A DNA stretch of 64,000 nucleotides from Mytilus californianus (taxonomy: Eukaryota; Mollusca; Bivalvia; Mytilida; Mytilidae): NCBI RefSeq assembly GCF_021869535.1, contig NW_026262690.1, forward strand, positions 60,954,995-61,018,994. The letters run 5' to 3'. Below, piece after piece: positions 38,020 to 50,700 of the stretch. Within the stretch, counting starts at the first letter, position 1; every line of letters begins with the position of its first letter. The position numbers and the translations under genes were made by a program. The notes under the pieces were generated by a model that was not told where the DNA came from, ran no database searches, and was given only the letters and a program-made list of their open reading frames with translations.

Positions 38020-39854
38020 TATAGATGGTAGGTGTTTCTGGTATGCACGCTCAGTCTCTCGTGATTATTCGTCGTCGACAATGTTCTCTGATCTGTGTAA
38101 TCTTTACTGGTTATCCAAACTGCGATATGGGTTATTGATTTTCATGGAAATTTTGTGAATTATTTATAAAAATTAAATACAAGCCTGAATACCTTAGACG
38201 TGTTCGGTCATTGTTGTGTGAATCATTAAACAGTGTTGATAGATTTGGTTAAGTCAGGCGCGTATGTTTTGACAAACTATAAATCTTTTGTTAAACAGTT
38301 GAGCGTATAATTGTAAATAATTACAAGTATAAACTTTAGTATTCGTCCGTTTTATAAACAGTTTAGTAAATTCTGTATGTTAGAAGTTACTTATAGCCTT
38401 TTACAAACGGTTGAAATAGTAAGCGAACAATATTTTCGCCCTTTCCATCACGATCTTCTATTCCATAACATGCTTTTTCATTTTATAATTTCGACGTTTA
38501 TCCTTAACATAATATTTTTAAAACTAGTTAGATAGGTACTCGAACTATGACTAAATGAATGCACTCGAAACAAAATGAAACTATTCACAGATTATAACAG
38601 CAAGTGCAACACAGAAACGTTAAAAGTAAATTAAGGTTTGCACCACATGACACACTTGTTATAAGACCCGTGTTGGAATTATATTTCAGATGTGATAGAA
38701 ATCTTTCCAGTTGGATTAATTGATTAACTGAACGATTTATGAAAATTTGTGCACACTGGCTGTCGTTATAATCAACGGGAAAATGCCGAAATACCTACCA
38801 ATAATTGCAAAATGAGAAACAAGAAAAGATCAAGTACCCGTATGCCATCATCAACTATACTATAGGCTTTAAATCCCGCTTAATTTTAAGATAATTCTAT
38901 TTCATGAAATTTTTGTTCAGCTGAGCCTCAATAAAGCTAATGATTTGATATAATGGAAAATTGGAACTATTCTTATTCTACTAATTTTCATTTCAAGATA
39001 TAATTAAATTTTTGGAAAATTCTATTAAATATCGGGTTTCTCTAGCCAGTGTGTTATAGTGGTAGTATAGGTTTGGAAGATAAGTAAGCTGAACAATAAG
39101 GGAGGTAAGCAAATTAAAAGATCACTTATAACAAAGAATACAAGGGCAATTTCTGAGAAGTATATTGTTGCTTCATCGTATTTTTTTACAATTTACATAA
39201 TGCAAAATGTGTTTTGACATTTTGGAGCATTTGGTGTTGGAGGTAGATCTTTGAAAATCTCTGTTAGATTTACTCCCAATGTTTTACGGCTTCACTTGAA
39301 ATAATGTATTGACACTGATTTGTCTGTAGCTGAAGACTGTATTGTTGCCATTTAATTTCCTACACTGGCGGTGAGGTAATGGTAGAATTTATTCCTTTTT
39401 ACGTCAAATGAATCTAAGAAAATTGTTCTCATACAGTTATTGGAAAAGTCATGTTTATCCAAGCTTATTGAAATAAACCTCGTCACTCTAAAACAATCTA
39501 ATTAACTTAAACAAGTCTTCAGTAATTAAATTGAACCTTTTCTATTAATTGTTGAACTGTTTAAATTTAAATTATCATGGAAGGCCAGAAAGTAGTTGAC
39601 TAATATCAGAGAATTCATCGTAACTTTGGAATTCGATTAGAATGATTAGATTTATTTGCATCTTTAATTGTTTTATAAAGATTAAAATTCTGGTGTTGAC
39701 TTTGTTATTGTTCCTATAGCACCACCCACAAGTCGTTAATATTTAGTGATTCATTTTTTTCACTTTAACTTCAACATTTACATCGGTCGTGTTTGATATT
39801 CTCCATTATTTATATAGGTCAAACAAATGATCAAACATACATGATACATGGCAC
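38020..39854. other. no recognisable feature
   Basis: This is AT-rich non-coding sequence. I see no named repeat or RNA gene. Confidence 0.5.
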
Positions 39855-40368
39855 GATACTAAACCCTAACGGGAGGGACTGTGGTTGAATTTCATATGAT
39901 AAAGACATAATCTTTCGATCAGTTTAATGGGGTCTGGAGCTGGCATGTCAGTAACTGCTAGCCTAGTACTTGTTGATTTATTTTGATCATTGTCATTTTG
40001 CTTAGTTTCTACCGTTAAGTATTCTAACATCGGACTCAGACTTCTTTTAAACTAAGTTTTACTGTGCGTATTGCTGTAGGGAGGGGTTGATATCTCACAA
40101 AACATGTTTAACCCCGCCGCTATTTTGCGCCTGTCCAAAATCAGCCATTGTTAGTCTTTTAGGGTTTATGTTTCAGGGTTTAGTCATGACGTCCTTTTCG
40201 CTGAAATAGTATACATTATTGTTTAGGGGTTCAGCTAAAGCCCGCCTCCGGGTGCAGGATTTTCTTGCTGCGTTGAAGACCTTGGGCTTCTTTCTGCTCT
40301 TTGGCCAGTCGGGTTGTTGTCTCTTTGACAAATATCCAGTTTCCATTCTCTATTCTATAATAAAAAAA
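39855..40368 (+). repeat. family C interspersed repeat (longest copy)
   Basis: Blocks in order: TAAACCCTAACGGGAGGGAC, CAGTTTAATGGGGTCTGGAG, CTGGCATGTCAGTAACTGCT, ACATCGGACTCAGACTTCTT, TGATATCTCACAAAACATGT, AACCCCGCCGCTATTTTGCG, GGGTTCAGCTAAAGCCCGCC, TCCGGGTGCAGGATTTTCTT, GGGTTGTTGTCTCTTTGACA and TTTCCATTCTC. I recognise the whole order as a repeat widespread in bivalves, presumably the 3' part of a transposon. It contains no intact frame. The local composition is more GC-rich than its flanks. Confidence 0.75.
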
Positions 40369-43300
40369 GTTAAAGTCCATTAGCATTGAAGTTCACCTTG
40401 TTTAAAAGCACATGCAAGCTGTTCGCCAACAGTATTCGGATATCGGCGCCTTCCAGAAAAGTTTGTCCATACTCCAAAAGATGTTTCATACAATTCACTC
40501 TTTCGTTACATTAAATTTCAATTTAAATTTTGAATAAGTTTTGAATTTTCAAATATTTTGGCCTCGAGCATCTCTGAAAGATACATTCATTGTAGCAGTG
40601 CGAACAAACTGCAATAAAATTGGTACAGCTAATGTTATTACTAGAAAGAATCAAACAAAGTACTCTTGGTTATTCTTCCTGCTGAGCGAGTATCATGTCT
40701 GTAGTTCTCAAATGGAAAATTTAACTACTCTTTGTTAATCTATGCACTTTTCATATTGTTCAGAATGAAACGATTTTTACAGTCAATAAGTGATTGCCAA
40801 CCAATTATATTGCATTTACTATGTAAGTTTCGGCTTTGACCACAACAAAATTATACCATTTGCATTATTTCGTAAATATAACTGTCCAAATATATTATAC
40901 ACAGATAATTAGTTTACTTGAATTTTACATAATGGTGTGTTAATAGGCAGCATATTTTGTTATCTTACTCGAAAACAGCAATGCTGCACGTATCAAAAGA
41001 TGTTTTGTCATTGAAAAGGGTAAAAAACAAACTCCGTAAGAAAGATATGACATATATAGTTAATTATGCTTTTCAAAGCTTTTCCTAATCCGACTTTCCC
41101 TGAGCCTAGACATGCAACTAAAATATCCAACACTCAATTTAGTTTTCAAAAATGAAATGATGCAAAAATGATTTAAAACCCTGATAAATAATTCACAAAT
41201 GCCACAGCTTTGTATCAGGTTGACAGCGGTACAAGGCAATTGAAGTATGCTTCATTACATATAATACAACTCTATCAAATGTCATCTAACTGTTCAATGT
41301 AATCCTATTCATTGGCGAACTTCCATTCTGCAGCAGTTATTCGGACCCAATACTCTGGAGAGCACGAAGCAAGATTTATATGAAAATGGATATTGTAATG
41401 AGACACTACGCATCCTCAAAATGTGTTGCATAATTAAAAGTTACTGGTGAAAAATTAATAGAAACAATATCGTTTGTCACCTAAAAAATGTATTATTCGA
41501 TACTTAAAATATGTAATTCAAGATTATTTTTTGTAAGTTTCTTTGTTTAGTAGATGACATTTTCATTTAATTGTAATAGATTGAGGCCAGGTAGAATTCA
41601 AATTAAATAATCCTATTTCTTTCTTGTGGTAAAATGGAAAACACATAATGTCTTTTACAGGGTTTATGCTAGCATCACAGATGACTGAGATGAGACACAA
41701 TACCATTTCTACTTTAAAAAAATCCAACATTTAAAAAAAATACTGTAACTCTTGTGCAAGTTACATTGCCTTCATTATAATATGTTGTAAATCAAATGAG
41801 CTGCATGAAGTAACATTGCCATCCTTCCTAAAGATGTGTTGTAATAAGCTGCACAAGTATACCATTCCAAACTTCTGTACTTCATTTACCGTACAAACAG
41901 TCCTTAATGAAGTCAACGAGGAAAGGCACAACATTCATATTTTATAGTTGATCGAGTTGTCTAGGGAATGGGATGCAGTGCAGGTGGCAGGGTTGCTGTT
42001 GATATCTTAACATCTTGAATATGAAAATTCCTATGATGAAATAATTAAAACTTTGCAAGTGCAAAAGAGCACTTCTAACATTGAGAGCTCTGCATACGTA
42101 TTGTCGCGACTAACCAACGGAGAAACTATAGCAGAAATGTTACAAGTAAAGTGTTATAATCATCAATCATTCATAAGCCTAATATCTTTGATGACTTTTT
42201 ATTCACACGTTCGTCAATATCAGTTGCCTAATGTTAAATGGTGAAAAAGTTATCGTTTGTAAATAATATAAACTGATTAAAAGATGTTCATCTAATCATT
42301 TTGTCAGCAGTTTAATATCCGCTGTTGTATTTCTGAGTAGATATAATAAAGCAACTCAAAAATAGTATAAGAACAACACAATAGACAGCGGTGCCCATTA
42401 CAAGTAAGACCAATATAGAAAAGAAAAGTTAACGTTGTTTTATGTTCAATCTGGTTAAAATACAGATCAAATAACAAAGCTCAATTGAACCAATGGAATT
42501 GGTCCTGACAATAAAAACAGCTGCCATTTTAATGATCTTTTATGGTACCAAACGATTAAGTTTTCATGTACTTGCATTTTAGCAGAAAATGACATTTAAA
42601 AGATGAATGTATACGGGGTGAATTACAATGACAAACAATGTATATAAGCTGCGCAAAGTTAATTTCGTTATTGAGACTGTAAATTGACTTTCATCTCATT
42701 ACTTTTCTCTACATGAATGAAAGATCGAGAATTGTTGATGTCATTATTACTGGTTGAGGGAAACCACAAATAGCTTGATAGAAATAGCAGACCTTAAAGT
42801 ATCTGATATCCATCAATAGTTTAATGCAGCTTTTCACAGGCCTTTTTGGTTATTAATGTTTCAATGGCATTGTCAACATAATGGTATGAAACTGACCATA
42901 CTTAGATGGAATATGGGATTGATGCTTACGATGCAATTAAATGACCATCGCTGTCTTTCGATCCTTGCTTTAGCTTGTCCATTCATTATATATATATATT
43001 GCTATTTGCATTTCCAGTTTCTCGTTACTTGATATTTTGAAATATAAAACACTTCATACCCGTATGTACAGTCATATGTAAACATGTTTTGGCGTAGTTC
43101 TATGTTTACTACAATCATATAATAGTATTAAAAAGTTATCAGGTTTCTCAGGATCATGAATATAAATATTTTTTATAAGAAAAATCAAAACCAATTTTTG
43201 CATGTTAAAAATTATCAGTTTTACTTCAATTTTTCCCGCCCTTTAATGATGCTTATAAACAACAATGAAAAATACTCAATGGAATTTTACTATTTCATCA

Positions 43301-44565
43301 GTCTTAAAAGTTAAGACTATCAAACATGACATCTTTCCGCATTATTTGCTGAAGTATTTGTAATTCTGTCTTGTCAGCCTCTTTGTGCAATTAAACCCTT
43401 TAATTTGAATCCATATATCATTCCCTAAAGTTTATAATATTCATACATAAAGAAATTAATCACAAAACAAAGTTAAAACTATAAATAAAGAACTGCCAAA
43501 AGGGCATAAAAAGATACCAATCTTACAACAGGACAGGATACGCGCTTTTAAAATTTTACCTCCCTGCTTCATCAGAAGCGCTTGAACCTCACTTGATTCG
43601 AAGTTCGAAGAAGGAATAATTTGACGACAATTCATAACCAATATTCTTAGAATTGATCTTAAGTTAGCCTTAGCCAAACATTGCAGAAGAAATTTTTAAT
43701 TTGTTAACTACAAACGACTTAGTATCGGGACTTGTCTTGAAATGTTACCGGGTTGTTAAGCTATGTGGTAGCTTGACCTAAAAGTATAAGGATTTTAGAA
43801 TAGCCCATATCATGTTTGAAAACATGGCATCTCGAATTCTGCAGATTCCCTTCTATCGCAGTGTTTTCCGGTATATGAATAACCTAAAAACAAAAATAAC
43901 CACATCTAAAGGGCCATATACATTTTTTAACAATGCAATGTATCAAGCTCTATAAATCGTCTCGAATCTATTAAAAGTTGTAAATAAATTTCAAAGTAAC
44001 AAGCAATCAACACTCAGTTCTCCAAATAACCATAAACTTTAGGATATGAAATACGGCAAATATTGACGTAGTTCCTCACTTGTGACAGGCACATGACAAT
44101 GGGGCAGGGTTTCAACTAATATTTTTATATCTCATATGCACTTTTCAAATATGCATCGCAGACCTTTTGGTAGTCCATGAGGACAATGATTCATATTATA
44201 TAATTTCATATTTTTGCTGTCATTTAAAAATTACTGAAAATCGTTTATTAAAAGTTTTAATAATTTATAAGCCAAGCATTATAATTACGATATCAGTGGT
44301 TGGTATCTGATTATATTGTGCAGTTGTTTTGCGGTTTTAATAAGTACCGGGACAACTTATTCTGTAGTCTCAAAAAAGGACTGTATGTACCGTTTACTTG
44401 AAGTGTAAAGGTTTGAATCTATTTATGAAGATTATGTTGTCATCGCAATCATTTTTTGTGCTGGTGTTGTTGTTTCAGTAGCTATTTTTAATGTATTTAT
44501 TTATCTGAATGATTTTCAAATTTTTGTTAGTATTTTTTAACCAATTGTATAATTTTCTGTTTCAG
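40369..44565. other. upstream region of the prohormone-4 gene, no recognisable feature
   Basis: The promoter and 5' untranslated exon(s) of the neuropeptide gene are expected here or further upstream, because an acceptor abuts the start codon. I could not identify a TATA box, CpG-rich stretch or 5' exon with confidence. The sequence is uniformly AT-rich, with a short TA run near 42988 and no repeat I can name. Confidence 0.5.
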
Positions 44566-44707
44566 ATGCGATTGTTAGGGCGGCAGGAAATAATAGTGTA
44601 TTTATTGGGACTTTTGTGTGCATGTGTATATGGAATGAAAGTAGACTTTTCCAGATTAAGACAAATTCGACGTCCATACATAGAAAAGCGAAATAATCAC
44701 TGTTCAG
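44566..44707 (+). CDS. prohormone-4 coding exon 1 (signal peptide and IDLSRF-like peptide)
   Basis: This exon encodes residues 1-47 and the first base of Gly48. It begins at an ATG directly preceded by a pyrimidine-rich stretch ending TTTCAG (44561-44565), which looks like a 3' splice site. So at least one 5' untranslated exon probably lies upstream, and I cannot place it. The frame is also open upstream to an ATG at 44509, but that extension is just translated polypyrimidine tract, and starting at 44566 gives a normal signal peptide. The exon ends at a good donor (CAG|GTTAGT) in phase 1. The peptide core V-D-F-S-R-L corresponds to the insect I-D-L-S-R-F core. Cys46, just after the Lys-Arg site, lies outside the LDLa module. 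Confidence 0.92.
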
Positions 44708-47700
44708 GTTAGTTGCAACAATTTCTACACTTATCTTATAGGCCTAATGGGTCTGGTGTATTTTTTTGTTTTTAAAACATACTTGTATGACACATTGGTT
44801 TTACATAGTTCACTATAATAAATAATTGACTAACTTACCTATACTTGAAAGAACATTTTTTAAAAAAGCTTGTGGAACCGAACACATCCGATTAATTTGG
44901 GGCATTTATATCTTTTTTTTCTGGATTTCATGACTCTATGCTATTCTGTATGCTCCTGTTGTATCGACATATTAGTTTTACTTATTTTATGGAAATATAT
45001 TTAAATGCAAGTTTTCACAATGAGTAGAAGATAATTCATGTGCAAAATAATTTATAGATCGAAGCATTTGAAATAATGTTAAAAATACTGTATCGTCACA
45101 AGAATGTAGAAATACCAGTCGTTTTGATTCAAAACTTTTCAAGGTATTCTTTTAATCACACCTTAACCAGTTATTGTCATTTAATTTCATATTTTTCAAA
45201 ATTTTTGACTTTTTAAAAATCTCTTTTTTCAAATCAAATATTGTTTCACCAACTTCAATATGTTTTACTAGTTTCTTATTCCTATAGCGAAAATCAACAA
45301 AAAAAATTGATGGTACTAATGAAGAGATTATGACAATTTTATCAGAATTTACTTTGGTTTGTCAAAATTAAATCTATTTTCACAAACATTTCGGAAAATG
45401 AGGTGAGACAAGAGCGTTTGCTTTTACTGTACTTTCAATACAATGTTTGTGTTTTTTATATAAGAATCCGCCTTACATAAAAGGACAGTGTGTACAGTTT
45501 CGTCTTCATAATAAGACTTTTCCAACATCAATCAAATAATTTAGTAACTTGATTTGAAGAAGACATTTCGTATTGGGAACCTGAATGTAATTACAAAGGA
45601 TTGTATGTCTTGTTTCTCCTTTACTTTTTTCAGTATCTTTAGTGAAAATCATCAAAAAATATTAATTTGGGCCCAATGCCCTCTTCACAAATGTATTTTT
45701 TCAATTATTCGTGATAACGTTAACTTCAGTATTTTAATGTTACACTGCAGCCATAAGGTCGCTTTCACAAAAACAGATAACGATATCTTTAACATTCAAA
45801 TAAAATGTCCGTATTAAAGTTATCTTTTTTCTGTTTTGCCTGTTCTATTTAGGTCTTTTTTGGCTTTGATGCTTTCAATCGTTTTATCTATTTAAAAAAA
45901 AATGAAACTATTGTGCCTAAAAAGGTTAATCTACACACACATGTGTTGCGCGCTTAATCCGTTTAAAATATCACTTCCTAATGATTGCAAAAACACTTCC
46001 CTAGTGGTAAATTCAAAATGTTAGCTGATATTGAGCAGCATGATGACAATTATGGATAAAGAATGTTTATGGTTAGATATTTAATTTTGAATGATTCTGT
46101 GTAATACGATGTTGACATGTAATTGGCTCTAAATTTTTATTTCATTTTAACTTTTCGCTTTAATTTCAAATATTCTATTTCATACAAAATTTTAAAAAAA
46201 TTATATCATTAGGGACACAATGAAAACCATAAGTCAAAGATGGAAAGACTTCACCATAGCTAAAAGAAAAAAAATTGAAATGAAGAACACTACACATTAA
46301 ACTGGTGCATACGAGTCCCACCAAAAACCACCAGTGAAATAAGAGTAAGCATGTTTTGCTGCACTAGACACACCAGTCGTATTACTTGTGTAAACTTTTG
46401 ACAAAGAGACATGTCTCGACTGCGTTGCATGTACCTATGCAAAAATTTCAAAGTCTATTGTCCATGACTGATGTAGCGGGTGAAATAATCTCAAATGAGA
46501 TACAATATTTTACACCAAACATCATAAATTACCAATTAGTGTTTCCCCTTATACTAACATAATCACAAACTTTAATAATTTGTTGAAACCGTCGACATCA
46601 AGGCAACACAAAAATTCCAACATTTACATTCGGTGACACGTAGTGATTGAGGAAAGGAGGACGATTTTGTTGTAACGACAAATGGAACATGTCTGTAATT
46701 ATCTGTGAAACAGTTATTCCGTTACTGGAAAGAAGGTCATGATGGCCTCCGTAAATCTCCGGAAACCATGTAAATGTAGTATTATTTTTACATTTTTTTA
46801 AAATCATAAATCGTATAATTTTTCAGTGATCTATCACAATAGGATTTTAAGAAGGGGTAAATTAGAACAATTATCTGATCCTGGTAATTAAAGAAATAGA
46901 TAATTCTTCGGAAATATCAATTGTAATATCAGTTTGCTGTCACTAACATGTCAAAACTGACTTTTTGAGTTCATGTGAATCTCTCAGTTTTTGTGTGTCA
47001 CCTTGATTTGCGTTTTTTATTCGATTTTCGAGATTTGAATTACTATAATCTTTAGTCTTAATATTTGACATAAAATGGCAATTTTAGACACAGTTTCGGA
47101 AAATAAGATATAGGCTACAGCATTACATAAAAAGATAACAAAGTCACAGTGAGGCGTTCAACACTGAGCATAAAAAACTCTCACCTCACTGCAAGTTTAA
47201 GGTGGATGTGGGGTTTCAATCAAAATCCATAGATTTTTTAAAAATAATTTGTCAAAATGTACTTTTTATCATGCTTTTTCCAAAATATAATAAAAAGTAT
47301 GGGTCACTGGACGTTTTTCACGCTACTGGTTGTGCAAAATTTTGTCAGATTTTGTATAGATAATGCATGGAAAAATCCAATTTTGTGTAATAAAAAGAAA
47401 ACTACACCATAGAATTTTAAGATAAAATGTGAGAAGATAGCTATTATAACATGTTTTCAGATAAGAAAAAGTAAAAATGGGGTCACCAGACTTATTTTCT
47501 TGCTACATATTAAAACAGGTAAATTCACAACACTTTCTATTATAAAAATTACTTTATCTGAGTTATCTCTCTTACTATATGAGTTATATCCCCTTATGTG
47601 GCAAAGTTGAATAAAAATGAATTAAACAAAAATAATGTGTTTTTTTTTAGAAAAAACAGCCGTAAATATGATAAAACACACAATTTTCTATATTAACATG

Positions 47701-50700
47701 AAAAGTCTTACACATGAATTACATACTACTCTCAAAATTTGCACATTTCATTAAAGATCTAGACCAATTGTTATCTGCTATTTCAAAATCTAAGATGGAG
47801 GAAGACACCCCAGCCACCTTACCATTCCAATCCACAGTCACGTCTCAGTCATTACAACTGAACGGACGTGCTGGGTCAGCTCTCCTTTACCCGCTATCTT
47901 CGATGAGGGTTTACTGTTAGATGGATCAACGACTTACTACTTTCGATGACAGAAACCAATCCAACGCTGTACAGACTACGTTAGGCTATAATCCGCGTAG
48001 GGCTAATTCCCGCGTCAACTTTCACTTCAAAACCCATTGTGGATGGGGGATTGGTATGCCGAGTGACGTCCGAGGGCTGTATCCTAGGTGTTAGATGATG
48101 GACCGCCATTTCACTGTCTCACGACTTTGGTCCTGATAATGCTTCCTGTCATCGTTATTACTATGTCCGAGACTCATCGACCAGTACTCCATCATCGTGG
48201 TTAGCGGGCTGCGAAGCTGACCAACCTGGCCCTGAAAGCAGCCGTTGTGAAGTAAACAACAAAATAGTCAACAAACTATACCAAAACAACTCACCAAATC
48301 CAAGATGGCCGCCTACCAAAATGGCGAATTCCAACTGTTCCTGTCCGACTGCAAAAATATTTAAACGCTCACCAAAACGCCTTCGGGCACCGAGCCGACC
48401 GTGCGAGGGCTGAACAGCCAGTCAAGGTCGTTAAACACTTCCAGTAGTAGCCACCTTACCGACCATGCGAGGGCTTCATAGCCAGTCAATGCCGTTAAAA
48501 ACCCCTATCATCATCAGCCACCTTAAGACGGCACCTAGCAACGGTTTAAGCGCAATTCTTTACAAAATGACGATCACACCACAACTCAAAGCCATTGAGT
48601 AATATAATATCAATAAAATAAATCTGGCAAAGAAATCAAACATGTACTGTCATGAATTAGCACGACGATCACACTGAAGCGTGCAAAAAACATGCTCATC
48701 CTTGTATATGACAAATTGCAGCAAAATATTTTGGTAAGGCTATGACTCATATCTTAACATTAAAAGACTTAAAAACTGCAGTTTTCCATTTATGCATACA
48801 GTTTGAACACTTAAGCAGATATGCAAGACAACATTAAAATGATACTGATATCTGACAAAGTAATGTCTTGTGAACATCTAAAGAAGATATTTGATCGATT
48901 TTTAATATCTTTTGAATTTTGAATTTATAGGCAAATATAGGGCTTCTCGAATTGCACAACTGTTAGAGACGTCTTGAAAACTTTCTGAACAATCTGTTGT
49001 TTCCGAGCTACACCTTCATATTTTCAAAATAAAGCTCTAACTTTACCTTATGAAATAAATATTTACCTTTCCTTTGCTATGAATTAAAGTATAACAAAAA
49101 GAATTGCCATGGTATAACATAAAGAATTGCCATGGTATAACATAAAGAATTGCTATGGTATGTTTGTGTAAATCAAAAGAAACTTTTAATGCGATCTCTA
49201 GCTTTAATAAATTTCCAAGACATGTCCTATAGAATTAACAGCGTTTGGTGGAATTAATGGATTCTAGTGAATTTATGCATAAAGCAGAAATTATTGCTTT
49301 CAGTCATAGTCACACTGATGTAGCTGATTTTTGTTGATATTACTTGGAGAAGAAAGAAATGGACATAAAATTGTAATTACCAAATATCCAAATGAATAAA
49401 TAGTAGATTATCAGACATGAAGTGCAATAATGCTTTTGTTTTTCTAATATTCCGTCTGGGTGACTGACGTAATGTTACCTTTTATGGCCAGACTAACAAA
49501 ATATGTTCAAATCTCGTGCTACACTGTATATAAGTGTAGATTTTTCTAACAGAACTGTCATTTTGGGAAATCTACGCTGAATACTGAATACTTAAGTTAC
49601 TTTGTTGTAATTTATAATATCTAGATGTTATAAAAAGAGAGCAATTAATCAGTAGTCACGGAATTAAACTGTCAGAAAATGTGCTTATTGACAAAATATG
49701 ATGGAAAGTCAATAAATTCTATGATCTGAGAAGGGTATTACATCGGTGAACAAACAAATAATATCTTTGATGAGTAGTTATTGTCAAACGGAAAGATGTA
49801 ACAAATATCTTTGGTACTGCTTTTAACCACAAAACATGCCACATGTTTCACTCGCCTTCTGCTCAGTGAAAACCTTGCATGTTTTGGGACATACATTTTT
49901 ATGAATTCTCGGTTAATTAATATATTCATTTATACAAATTCTTAGTTTCCAATCCACTCAGTAGCTTTTACATTGGTTTGGCTATTTGTTTAGTTCCCGT
50001 TGGTATTCCTGATAAAGATACTATTTCCGTAAAAAAATTCCAAATACAGCATTGGTATATATTTGGCACTTTCTTAAAAACTCTCAATTGATAAATTTCA
50101 TATTTTTTTTATGGTAATTAGGTAACTGCCTCAAGAAAATTTGACCTTATATTGTGTTTGCTTTTTTCATGCCTGTATTCAAACATTGCTCACTATACAT
50201 TAATTCATTTTTATCCTAAAGCATTCCTGGTGCATGTTCATCAAGAGAGAAAAAAACGCATGAACGCAGCACATTTGGCATATTTTATTGTAACTTACAA
50301 ACAAGTTTTTTTCCTACTGATTTTTTACCTCATTAAAGCAAACAAAATCTTTTTTTTTAATATAGAAAGTTCTTATTCTTTACAAAATTACAAAACACAG
50401 ATTTATTTAGAATTATGACCAGTGGTAATAGTAAATTGTTAACAAGAAAATTATATTAGTATTTTAGCATGATATTATATGTCATTCGAGATCACAGGGG
50501 GCATAGGCTCATATTCCCTGTCAGTGTTTTATATCTCCTGAGCGTACAGGGAATATGAGACCATATCCACTGTGAAGCCCGAAAAACAATTATATTATAC
50601 TTGAGTGTCCTAATTTCAACATTTATACCATTCTGATATTCGGTTTTGTTCACAGGGTATATGGGCTCTTATACCCTGTCAAGGCAACCAATCAAATTGC

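Noticed and set aside
37787-38158. 123-codon open frame on the + strand
   Set aside because: It starts inside the TIR element's palindromic hairpin and runs through the element end; the same frame is interrupted in the two other copies.
44509-44565. Upstream in-frame ATG giving a longer prohormone-4 N-terminus
   Set aside because: The added residues are a translated polypyrimidine tract ending in a CAG acceptor, and the 44566 start alone gives a normal signal peptide.
47714-47920. 68-codon frame entering the GC-rich island, possible coding exon
   Set aside because: It ends at an in-frame stop and needs a frameshift to continue, and it is not recognisable. Reported as part of the island and not as a gene.
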